DNA of 56,287 nt, taken from an uncultured Rhodospirillales bacterium (lineage in GTDB: Bacteria; Pseudomonadota; Alphaproteobacteria; Acetobacterales; Acetobacteraceae). The stretch lies in assembly GCA_903823665.1 (NCBI GenBank), contig CAIJTR010000096.1:1-56287 (forward strand), given 5' to 3'. Within the stretch, counting starts at the first letter, position 1. Each line of letters starts with the position of its first letter. Of the stretch, positions 34,703 through 42,666 are shown piece by piece. Both the position numbers and the translations under genes were made by a program. The notes beneath the pieces were generated by a model, which was not told where the DNA came from, did no database searches, and saw nothing but the letters and a program-made list of their open reading frames with translations.

Positions 34703-35781
34703 CGCGCATTTCTCTCACCGTGAACGGCGCGCGCGGGGAGTACGACGTTGCCCCGCGCCAGCATCTGGCCGACTTCCTGCGCGAGAATCTGCTGCTCACC
34801 GGCACCCATCTCGGCTGTGAGCATGGCGTGTGCGGAGCCTGCACCATTCTGATCGACGGCGAGCCTGCGCGCTCCTGCATCACCTTCGCCGCCACCTGCA
34901 ACGCCTGCGATATCCGCACCATTGAGGGGCTGGAGCACGACCCGATCGCTGAACGTCTGCGCGTGGCCTTCACCGCCCATCACGCGTTGCAATGCGGCTA
35001 TTGCACGCCGGGGATGCTGGTGACGGCGCGGGACATCGTGCGCCGCCTACCCGATGCCAGCGACGATGATATCCGCCTGGAACTGGCGGGAAATCTGTGT
35101 CGCTGCACCGGCTATAACGGCATCGTCCGCGCCATTCGGCAGGTGCTGGACGAACGGTTGAATGTGGCTGGCCCATCGCGCGCGCCCGTCCCTTCCGTCA
35201 CGTTCGGCAAGGCTGTGCCGATTGCAGCAGCTGAAGCAGCTGAAGCGGCGACCCCGGGGCAGGGACTGCACCAGCGCCTGCTCTTCTCCACACCGCCTGC
35301 TCAGCTTTGGGCCATTCTGCGCGACCCGCAGGCCATCGTCTCGTGTATTCCCGGGGCATCGTTCACCACCATGGACGGCCATAACCTCACGGGCGAGATC
35401 ACGGTTGCCATCGGCCCGGTGCGCGCCCGCTTCACTGGTGCTGCGCAACTCACCTACGACGCCGCGGCCTTCGCCGGCATCGCCACCGGACAGGGGCAGG
35501 ATAAAGCCAGCGGCACCCGTCTGTCCGCCACCGCGAACTTCCGCGTTGAGCCGGACGGCGGCGGCTCGGTGCTTGGATTCGACATCGACTACAGCCTGAA
35601 AGGCCCGCTCGCCCAACTTGCCAAGCAGCGCGTGGTGGAGATGCTGGCCGATGAGATCACCGCCATGTTTGCCGCCAATCTGCGGGCAAGGCTGGCTGGG
35701 CAGAGGGCCACGCAAGCAGCACCGCTCTCAGCTTTCGCGCTCGCCATTCGGATGATCAGGCGCTTTTTGGGTCTGGGCTGA
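34699..35781 (+). CDS. Fused 2Fe-2S subunit and CoxG-like domain of the molybdenum hydroxylase
   Basis: 360 residues. The N-terminal ~155 residues are a small subunit with two [2Fe-2S] clusters: Cys40, Cys45, Cys48 and Cys60 for the plant-type cluster, then Cys99, Cys102, Cys134 and Cys136 (QCGYCTPGM and CRCTGY). After a linker, residues ~190-340 form an SRPBCC/CoxG domain (LWAILRDPQAIVSCIPG to LAKQRVVEMLADEITAMF). CoxG helps recruit or anchor maturation factors at the membrane in CO dehydrogenase clusters. A short basic end follows (RMIRRFLGLG). Its 3' end overlaps the convergent Rieske gene by 26 bases. Confidence 0.93.
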   Translation: MTRISLTVNGARGEYDVAPRQHLADFLRENLLLTGTHLGCEHGVCGACTILIDGEPARSCITFAATCNACDIRTIEGLEHDPIAERLRVAFTAHHALQCGYCTPGMLVTARDIVRRLPDASDDDIRLELAGNLCRCTGYNGIVRAIRQVLDERLNVAGPSRAPVPSVTFGKAVPIAAAEAAEAATPGQGLHQRLLFSTPPAQLWAILRDPQAIVSCIPGASFTTMDGHNLTGEITVAIGPVRARFTGAAQLTYDAAAFAGIATGQGQDKASGTRLSATANFRVEPDGGGSVLGFDIDYSLKGPLAQLAKQRVVEMLADEITAMFAANLRARLAGQRATQAAPLSAFALAIRMIRRFLGLG

Positions 35782-36088
35782 TCTCCACCCACACGCGCCC
35801 ACCCCGCACCTCCACCGGATAAACACGCAACGCATCGCAGGCGGGGCCGCGTGTTTGCGTGCCGGTGGGAATGTGGAACTGCCCCATATGGCGCGGGCAA
35901 TCGACGTGCTCGCCCGCGAACGAGCCCTGCGACAGAAACGCCGCGTGATGCGGGCAAATTGCGGCCGTGGCGTAAACCGCACCGTCAATGTCATAGATCA
36001 GAATGGCTGCCCGCCCCGCCTCCACCTCCAGCCAGCTTCGGGCGACGAGAACGGAATGGTCAGCCGCGTCGATCCAGGTCATGTCCAT
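35756..36088 (-). CDS. Rieske [2Fe-2S] ferredoxin-like protein
   Basis: 110 residues from the ATG at 36088. The Rieske motifs are clear: Cys45 and His47 in ICPHHAAF, and Cys64 and His67 in DCPRHMGQFHI. There is no signal peptide, so it is a small soluble ferredoxin, perhaps partner to an oxygenase or reductase. Its last 26 bases overlap the end of the molybdenum hydroxylase fusion on the other strand, so the two transcripts are complementary there. No oxygenase gene is in the window. The open frame continues upstream to 36706, but that is antisense to the PhnD-like gene. Confidence 0.88.
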   Translation of the reverse strand: MDMTWIDAADHSVLVARSWLEVEAGRAAILIYDIDGAVYATAAICPHHAAFLSQGSFAGEHVDCPRHMGQFHIPTGTQTRGPACDALRVYPVEVRGGRVWVEISPDPKSA

Positions 36089-36169
36089 GCCAAGCTGTTG
36101 CGCAATGCGACAAGCTTGCGGCAAGACGGCGATGGGTGAAAGACGGGACTGGCTGAAAGGGACAGCACC

Positions 36170-36973
36170 ATGCGCGCCAGCCTGCCGATGTACAACCTTC
36201 CCGAAATGCAGGCCGACAATGCCGCTTTCTGGGCCGCCATGCGCACAGAGTTGCGACGCGAAGGGGTGTCCGATGTGCCAGAGGCGTTGGAATTCGTCCG
36301 CAAGCCGGTGCCGGAGCGAATCGAGCCGGATACATTGTTCACCCAGGTTTGCGGCTGGCCGCTGCAGACCATCTTTGCAGGCCAAGGTCATATCCTCGGC
36401 GTGCCCGTCTATGACGCGCCCTATTGCTGTGGACCTCGCCATACCGGCGTGTTCATCGTCCGTGCGGACGCCACTTATGCCATGCTCGCCGATCTGCGCG
36501 GCACGCGTTTTGTGTTCAACAGCCTGCATTCCAACTCCGGCATGAACCTGCCACGACGGGCCATCGCCGATATCGCCGGTGGCCGCAGGTTCTTCGCTTC
36601 CTGCATCGAAACCCACAGCGCGCCCGCCAATCTGGATCGCGTGGCAGCAGGTGAGGCCGATGCGACCAGCGTTGATTGCGTCACCTTCGCCTTCTTCGCC
36701 CGCCATCGCCCGAATGCGGCGGGAAAGCTGCGCGTGCTGGCGGCCACACCGTCAACGCCGGCGCTGCCCTTCATCACCGCCGCCGGTACATCGCCCGAGA
36801 TCACAAAGGCGCTCCGCGCTGCCCTCACCCGTGTCGCCCGCGCGCCGGAGTGGGCGGCTGTCCGCGCCGCTCTGATGTTGGCGGATATCGTGCCATCAGA
36901 TGCGCTGGACTATGGTGAACAACGCCGGATGGAGTTGGAAGCGGCCTTTCAGGGCTACCCTGAATTGTGCTGA
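36170..36973 (+). CDS. PhnD/SsuA-like substrate-binding protein without signal peptide
   Basis: 267 residues from the ATG at 36170, with AAAGG at 36156-36160. The fold is that of phosphonate/transferrin-like binding proteins (MRASLPMYNLPEMQADN near the start; NLDRVAAGEADATSVDC, where the binding protein assesses a second domain). No signal peptide or lipobox is present, so it is probably a cytoplasmic binding or sensing protein rather than a transporter component, and no permease or ATPase genes accompany it. It lies downstream of the molybdenum hydroxylase operon and may belong to the same locus. Confidence 0.83.
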   Translation: MRASLPMYNLPEMQADNAAFWAAMRTELRREGVSDVPEALEFVRKPVPERIEPDTLFTQVCGWPLQTIFAGQGHILGVPVYDAPYCCGPRHTGVFIVRADATYAMLADLRGTRFVFNSLHSNSGMNLPRRAIADIAGGRRFFASCIETHSAPANLDRVAAGEADATSVDCVTFAFFARHRPNAAGKLRVLAATPSTPALPFITAAGTSPEITKALRAALTRVARAPEWAAVRAALMLADIVPSDALDYGEQRRMELEAAFQGYPELC

Positions 36974-37148
36974 TGCGCCCATGCCGGTCGCTAAGGGGCG
37001 AATCATGCCCACATATGGCCATCCGCGATCCTAAATATGTGATAGCCCCGCTTGCGCCTCTGGCCGCATTCTTCCACATGATTGACGTTACGGCATGCTG
37101 GGGAGAGCGGGCGATGATGCACATCAGTCAAGACAGGAGCACTGTGCG

Positions 37149-40100
37149 GTGAGTGTCTCGTCGCTATCCCTGCTGACCACCCGGCGGCTTGGTCCGCTCG
37201 CACTGGCCACCGTCACCGGCGCGTTCAACGACAATCTGGTGAAAACGGCCATCGTCACGCTGGTGATCTTCCGGCTTGGTGCCGGTGGAGCCGGGCTTTC
37301 GGCTCTGGCGAGCGCGCTTTTCATCGCTCCCTACGCGCTGCTGTCGGCCACCGCCGGACAGTTGGCAGACCGTTTCCGCAAACCGCGTGTCGTTCTCGCT
37401 GCCAAAGCCTGCGAACTTGTGCTGATGTTGGGGGCGGCGCTGGCGTTTCTGACCTCGAACGTCACCGCGATGTTCACCATTCTGTTCGGCCTCGGCCTGC
37501 AGGCCACGCTGTTTGGCCCGGTGAAATACGGCATCCTGCCTGAGCATTTGGCCGAGGATGAGTTGGTCGCTGGCAACGGGGCCATTGAGGCGGTGACGTT
37601 CCTCGCCATCGTGGCCGGAACTGTCGCCGGTGGCGGGCTGGCGTTGCTGGAGAGCGGGCGGGCGATTGTGGCGGGCCTGGGCGTCGCGTTTGCAGCCCTT
37701 GGGCTGTTCGCCGCCTGGCGCATTCCAACGGCACAGCCAGCCGAGCCAAGCCTTGTCATTGGCCGCAACGTGTTCGCCGAAAGCTGGCGCTGCGTTGCGG
37801 CTGCCACCAAGGTGAAGCCGATCTGGCAATCCATCATCGGCCTGTCCTGGTTTTGGACGATGGGTGCAACCCTTATCACCGAGTTCCCGGTTATTGTGCG
37901 CGACACGCTGCACGCGCCTGGGATTGTGCTGACATTGTTGCTGGCGGTGTTCGCCATCGGCGTGGGCGCGGGCTCGATGCTGTGCGCCCGCATTTTGCGC
38001 GGCAACGTGTCGCCACGCTTTGTGCCGTTCGCCATTTTCGGCCTTTCGATTTTCTGCGCCGATTTCGCACTGGCTGCCTCCGGTGCCGGCACGCTCGACA
38101 GCATCAATGCCGTGTTCAGCACCTTCCACGGCGTGCGGATGCTGGTTGATCTGGCGCTGCTTGCGATGTGCGGTGGCCTGTTCTCCGTGCCGCTTTACGC
38201 CATTATCCAGGACCGCTCCGAACCCCGGCTGCGTGCGCGCATGATCGCCGCCAACAACATTGTGAACGCCCTGTTCATGGTGGCCGGTGCCGCTGTGGCT
38301 GCCATCATGGCAGCGCTTGGGGCCAGTGCTCCGCTGGTGCTTGGTCTGGCCGCCCTGATCAACCTTTACGTCGCCATCCGGGCCGCCGGGATTTTGCGCA
38401 AGGAGGTCACGCGCATCCTCTGCCGGCTGTATTTCGACACGCTGCATGGCGTCGAAGTGCGTGGGCTTGAGCATTACACCACCGGCGACAAGCTGGTGAT
38501 CGTGGCCAACCATCACAGCTACGGCGATGCGGTGTTGATCTCCGCCTATCTGCCGGACAGCCCGACCTTTGCCGTTTATACCAAAACCGCCGATCTCTGG
38601 TGGGCCAAGCCGTTCCTCGCCGCCGTTGAGATGTTCAAGGTCGATGTGCAATCGCCCTACTCCGTCAAACGCATGGTGGAAGCCGTGCGCGACCGGGGCG
38701 AGCGGCTGATGATCTTCCCGGAAGGCCGCCTCACCAAAACTGGCGCGCTGATGAAGATCTACGAGGGCGCTGGCCTGATCGCTGACAAATCGGGCGCGAA
38801 AATCCAGCCGATTGCCATTGATGGCATGCAATACACGAGGCTCGGCCACATGAACGGCAAGCTGCGCATGCGGTGGTTCCCGAAGCTGTCGATCACCATC
38901 ATGCCGCAGGTGGATCTCACGCCGGAAAATGCGGAGGGCCTGACGCCGCGCCAACGTCGTGAGGCGGTGGGCCGCACGTTGCAGGAATTGATGGTCGGCA
39001 CCGTCTATCGGGCCAAGAACACGGATCGCACGCTGTTCTCAGCGTTTCTGGATGCGCGCGACATCCATGGCGGCAAGACGCTGATTGCCGAGGACGCACA
39101 GCGCCAGCCGATCTCGTATGGCCGCATCACGCTGGGGGCCGCCGTTCTGGGCCGCAAGCTGCTGCAGGGCCGCACCGAGGAGCGTCATATCGGCCTGATG
39201 CTGCCGAACTCCCAGGGCACGCTGGTCACGTTCATGGCACTGCAGGCCTATGCCCGGGTGCCCTGCATGCTGAACTACTCGGCAGGGGCGGACGCGATGA
39301 TCGCCGCGTGTCGCGCGGTGCCGCTGCGGACCATCGTTTCCAGCCGCCTGTTCATCGAAAAGGCCAAGCTGGAGCGGGTGGTGGAGCGGCTTTCGGCCGA
39401 GTTCAATTTCGTCTGGCTGGAGGACATCCGCGCCAGCATCGGTTTGAGTGACAAGCTGTTCGGCAAGCTTGCCGCAATGCGCCCACGCGCCATGCCGGGG
39501 GCCAAGGCTTCACCGGATGACTGGGCGGTGGTGATCTACACCTCCGGCTCCGAGGGGGAGCCGAAGGGCGTGGTGCACAGCCATCGCAGCCTGCTGTCGA
39601 ACTGCGCGCAGCTGTCTTCGATCGTGGATTTCACGGCGCAGGACCGCGTGTTCAACGCCATGCCGATGTTTCACAGCTTCGGCCTGACCGGGGCGACGCT
39701 GCTGCCGCTGCTGTCCGGCGTGCGCACGCTGCATTACCCGAGCCCGCTGCATTACCGCATCATTCCCGGCCTGATGTACGACTCGGATGCGTCCATCGCG
39801 TTCGGCACCGACACGTTTCTGGCGGGCTGGGCGCGCTATGCCCATGCATATGATTTCTATTCCATGCGCTACATTTTCGGCGGTGCTGAGAAGATTCGTG
39901 AGGAAACCCGCAGGCTTTATGCCGACCGCTTCGGCGTGCGGCTGCTGGAGGGGTATGGAGCCACCGAGACGGCCCCTGTGCTCGCCATGAACACGCCAAG
40001 CCACAGCAAGCCCGGCACGGTTGGGCGGTTCTTGCCAGGCATCGAGCACCGGCTGCAGCCAGTGCCGGGCATCGACGAGGGCGGGCAGCTTTTTGTCAGT

Positions 40101-40574
40101 GGCCCGAACCTCATGCTCGGCTATCTGCGCGCCTCCCACCCGGGCGTACTCGACCGCTGCGCTGGCGAGTATGACACCGGCGATATCTGCACAGTTGATG
40201 ACCAGGGCTACGTCTCCATCACCGGCCGGGCCAAGCGGTTTGCCAAAATCGGCGGCGAGAAGGTGTCGATGGTCGCCGCCGAGGCGCTCGCCGTCTCGCT
40301 CTGGCCAGACGATCAGCACGCCGTGATTGCGGTGGCGGACACGCGCAAAGGCGAGGCGTTGCTGCTCGCCACCACCCGCAAGGAAGCCGACACCAGCACA
40401 TTGTTGCGCTTCGCCCGGGAACGCGGGATGGCGGAGATCATGGTGCCACGCACACTCCTCAAGCTTGACTCGATCCCACTGCTCGGCAGCGGCAAGATCG
40501 ACTACCCAAGCCTTGCCCGTCTCGCCGCCTCCGCGATCGCAGCCCCGATGCCCGCCGCTTTGCTGTTCGAGTGA
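37149..40574 (+). CDS. Three-domain MFS transporter / acyltransferase / acyl-ACP ligase (Aas-like)
   Basis: 1141 residues from the GTG at 37149, with AGGAG at 37135-37139. Residues ~1-410 are a 12-helix MFS transporter (FNDNLVKTAIVTLV), like LplT. Residues ~420-640 are a PlsC acyltransferase with NHHSYGD near residue 454 and FPEGR at 523. Residues ~650-1130 are an ANL acyl-ACP ligase with IYTSGSEGEPKGVVHSH near 798 and GYGATETAPVLAMN. This combines in one chain the lysophospholipid importer and the 2-acyl-GPE acyltransferase/acyl-ACP synthetase that are separate in E. coli (LplT and Aas). The likely role is uptake and re-acylation of lysophospholipids at the inner membrane. Confidence 0.92.
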   Translation: MSVSSLSLLTTRRLGPLALATVTGAFNDNLVKTAIVTLVIFRLGAGGAGLSALASALFIAPYALLSATAGQLADRFRKPRVVLAAKACELVLMLGAALAFLTSNVTAMFTILFGLGLQATLFGPVKYGILPEHLAEDELVAGNGAIEAVTFLAIVAGTVAGGGLALLESGRAIVAGLGVAFAALGLFAAWRIPTAQPAEPSLVIGRNVFAESWRCVAAATKVKPIWQSIIGLSWFWTMGATLITEFPVIVRDTLHAPGIVLTLLLAVFAIGVGAGSMLCARILRGNVSPRFVPFAIFGLSIFCADFALAASGAGTLDSINAVFSTFHGVRMLVDLALLAMCGGLFSVPLYAIIQDRSEPRLRARMIAANNIVNALFMVAGAAVAAIMAALGASAPLVLGLAALINLYVAIRAAGILRKEVTRILCRLYFDTLHGVEVRGLEHYTTGDKLVIVANHHSYGDAVLISAYLPDSPTFAVYTKTADLWWAKPFLAAVEMFKVDVQSPYSVKRMVEAVRDRGERLMIFPEGRLTKTGALMKIYEGAGLIADKSGAKIQPIAIDGMQYTRLGHMNGKLRMRWFPKLSITIMPQVDLTPENAEGLTPRQRREAVGRTLQELMVGTVYRAKNTDRTLFSAFLDARDIHGGKTLIAEDAQRQPISYGRITLGAAVLGRKLLQGRTEERHIGLMLPNSQGTLVTFMALQAYARVPCMLNYSAGADAMIAACRAVPLRTIVSSRLFIEKAKLERVVERLSAEFNFVWLEDIRASIGLSDKLFGKLAAMRPRAMPGAKASPDDWAVVIYTSGSEGEPKGVVHSHRSLLSNCAQLSSIVDFTAQDRVFNAMPMFHSFGLTGATLLPLLSGVRTLHYPSPLHYRIIPGLMYDSDASIAFGTDTFLAGWARYAHAYDFYSMRYIFGGAEKIREETRRLYADRFGVRLLEGYGATETAPVLAMNTPSHSKPGTVGRFLPGIEHRLQPVPGIDEGGQLFVSGPNLMLGYLRASHPGVLDRCAGEYDTGDICTVDDQGYVSITGRAKRFAKIGGEKVSMVAAEALAVSLWPDDQHAVIAVADTRKGEALLLATTRKEADTSTLLRFARERGMAEIMVPRTLLKLDSIPLLGSGKIDYPSLARLAASAIAAPMPAALLFE

Positions 40575-40647
40575 GGGCGGCGCGGCCAGCAATGACAGGC
40601 TTCGTTGCAGGTAACGGCACTGATCAAGCACCAAGGGAGCCACGCCG

Positions 40648-41010
40648 ATGCTGTCTCGCCTGCTTCTCCTGATTGCCCTGCTCGCTGCCCCCACCGGGGC
40701 GGCACTGGCGCACGCGCAACTGCGCGCTGCCTCACCCGCCGTGGGGGCCACGGTCACCACGACGCCGACCGAAATTGCCATCACCTTTTCCGAGGGGGTG
40801 GAGCCGAAGTTCAGCAGCATCGAGGTGCGTGACGACAGCGGCGCGCGGATCGACAATGCCGATCCGCACAATGGCAGCGAGGGGCAGACGAAGCTGATCG
40901 TGAGCCTGCTGCCGCTGCGCCCAGGCGTTTACACGGTGCGCTGGCAAGTGCTGTCGGTGGACACGCATCGCACCACCGGCAGCTATCGCTTCACGCTCTC
41001 GGCCCCCTGA
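40648..41010 (+). CDS. copC: CopC-type copper-binding protein
   Basis: 120 residues. The signal peptide (1-21) ends ALA, so the mature protein begins with His22 (HAQLRAASP), the His-brace residue of CopC. Asp/His follow in SVDTHRTTGSYRF, with the family stretch PTEIAITFSEGVEPKFSSI. It binds Cu(II) in the periplasm and supplies the CopD importer encoded next. The gap to the next gene is 19 bases. Confidence 0.93.
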   Translation: MLSRLLLLIALLAAPTGAALAHAQLRAASPAVGATVTTTPTEIAITFSEGVEPKFSSIEVRDDSGARIDNADPHNGSEGQTKLIVSLLPLRPGVYTVRWQVLSVDTHRTTGSYRFTLSAP

Positions 41011-41029
41011 CGCGGAATCCTTCTTCCTG

Positions 41030-42595
41030 ATGATATTCAACGGTGCCGCCCCCGGCTTCGGCCTGGAGCCGGGGGGCCTCTGGCTCGTGCTTGCGCGCAG
41101 TGTTTCGGTGGCCGGGCTGCTGCAGCTGTTCGGCGTGCTGATATTCCGCCAATGGGTTTGCCCAAGCGCCCTCGCGCGCGCCACGGCGAGTGAGCGCGCG
41201 GTGCTGAACGCAGCACTGACCCGCAGCGTCGCGTTGAGCTTGGCACTGGCCATCGGCGGATTGCTGCTCTGGCTGCCGCTGCAAAGTGCTGACATCGCAT
41301 CCGTCGGAACGCTGACAGCAACGCTTGCGGCAATTCCATCGGTGCTGCGCGACACCAGGTTCGGCCATGTGCTGCTTGCGCAATTTGCCTGCCTCACGGC
41401 CGCCACCATGCTTTGGCGCGCAATGCGACCATGGAGTGCGCTGCTCCTGGCCGGTGCGGCGCTGGTGCTGCATGCCGGCCACAGCCACGCGGCGAGCATG
41501 CAGCCATTGCTGCCCGTTCTGATCGGGTCCGACATCATTCATTTGCTGGCGGCGGGAGGCTGGCTTGGCGCGTTGTTGCCGCTGCTGGCGATGGTTCGCA
41601 TCGGCACGCCCGTCATCGGGGCTGCGATGTGCCGGTATTACTCGCCGCTCGGAAAGCTGTGCGTGACCGCCCTGCTGGCCAGCGCCGTGGTGCAGTTCGG
41701 CGAGATGATCGGCGGCGTGCCGCGGCTGGTCGGCACCGGCTATGGCTGGCTGGCATTGGCGAAGATGGCGCTGTTCGCGGTGCTGTTCGCCTGTGCGTGG
41801 CGCAATCGCTACCGCCTCGCCCCCGGCTTGCGCGCCTCTGATCCGCAGCCCTCGCGCCGGGCGCTGATCCGCAGCATCGGCTGGCAGACGGCGGCAGGCG
41901 TGGCCGTGGTGTTCGCCGCCAGCATGCTCAGCCAGCTCCCGCCGGCCATGCACACGCAACCGGTCTGGCCGTTCACCGAACAATTCAGCCTCGTTACCAT
42001 CAACGAGGACGCCGACCTGCGCGATGAGGTGCTGCAGGCCTCAGCATTGCTGCTGGTTGTGATCGCTATGGCCGGGCTGGGTGTTGCGCAGCTGCTGGGA
42101 CGGCTTGGCCGCCATCGATGGCCTGGCGTGCTGGCAATCGCATTGGCCATCCCGCTCGCGGTGGTACAGGCCGGGCATCTCGACCTGTTGTTCGTCCCCG
42201 CCGGGCCGGAGAGTTTTTACACCTCACCCACCGGGTTCAGCGCCGAGAGCATTGCTGCAGGGGCAACACTTTATACGCAGAACTGCGTCTCATGCCATGG
42301 CAGCACGGGCCGCGGCGACGGGCTGGTGGCGCACACCCTGCCCATTCCACCGGCCGATCTCACCGCCCCGCATCTTTGGGCGCACACAGATGGCGAGCTG
42401 TTCGGCTGGATTGCGCACGGCATGGCAAATCCGCGCGGCGGCCTCGCCATGCCCGGCTTCAGCGATCATCTGAGCGACGATGACATCTGGGCGCTGATCG
42501 ATTTCATCCGCGCCCGCAACCCGGCCACCCCGCATGACAGCGCCGGTCGCCCGATCCCGCCGCCGGACCGGACAACCATGCATCACGACATGTAA
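41030..42595 (+). CDS. CopD copper importer fused to a C-terminal cytochrome c domain
   Basis: 521 residues. The N-terminal ~390 residues are a multi-helix CopD membrane protein (start AAPGFGLEPGGLWLVLARS; HAGHSHAA; IHLLAAGGWLGALLPL, the CopD core motif with HxxGGxxW). After the last helix, a periplasmic cytochrome c domain begins near residue 400. The heme site CVSCH is at residues 419-423 and the distal ligand Met474 is in AMPGF. CopD normally imports copper with CopC; a tethered monoheme cytochrome suggests copper handling linked to a redox step, for instance Cu(II) reduction before uptake. This redox link is inference. It forms an operon with copC and ends at a hairpin. Confidence 0.9.
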   Translation: MIFNGAAPGFGLEPGGLWLVLARSVSVAGLLQLFGVLIFRQWVCPSALARATASERAVLNAALTRSVALSLALAIGGLLLWLPLQSADIASVGTLTATLAAIPSVLRDTRFGHVLLAQFACLTAATMLWRAMRPWSALLLAGAALVLHAGHSHAASMQPLLPVLIGSDIIHLLAAGGWLGALLPLLAMVRIGTPVIGAAMCRYYSPLGKLCVTALLASAVVQFGEMIGGVPRLVGTGYGWLALAKMALFAVLFACAWRNRYRLAPGLRASDPQPSRRALIRSIGWQTAAGVAVVFAASMLSQLPPAMHTQPVWPFTEQFSLVTINEDADLRDEVLQASALLLVVIAMAGLGVAQLLGRLGRHRWPGVLAIALAIPLAVVQAGHLDLLFVPAGPESFYTSPTGFSAESIAAGATLYTQNCVSCHGSTGRGDGLVAHTLPIPPADLTAPHLWAHTDGELFGWIAHGMANPRGGLAMPGFSDHLSDDDIWALIDFIRARNPATPHDSAGRPIPPPDRTTMHHDM

Positions 42596-42603
42596 GTCGG
42601 CCG

Positions 42604-42619
42604 CTAAACATATGTTTAG
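42604..42619. repeat. 16-base perfect palindrome
   Basis: CTAAACATATGTTTAG reads the same on both strands. It lies nine bases after the copD stop and just before the larger hairpin at 42632-42658. It may act as part of the transcript end or as a protein site; the sequence alone does not decide. Confidence 0.7.
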
Positions 42620-42631
42620 AGGGCATCTCAT

Positions 42632-42658
42632 CGGGTTTGGTTGACTCAACCAAACCCG
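42632..42658. terminator. Bidirectional terminator hairpin between convergent genes
   Basis: CGGGTTTGGTTGA (42632-42644), one C, and TCAACCAAACCCG (42646-42658) form a 13-bp perfect stem. It is placed between the copD stop (42595) and the stop of the minus-strand FkbM gene (42667), as expected for a shared terminator. There is no long T-run on either side, so Rho-independent termination would be atypical. Confidence 0.7.
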
Positions 42659-42666
42659 GATGCACT

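Noticed and set aside
37164-38954. A 596-codon minus-strand frame inside the Aas-like gene
   Set aside because: Its composition (His/Gln/Arg-rich, no domains) is that of a shadow of the MFS and acyltransferase domains on the plus strand.
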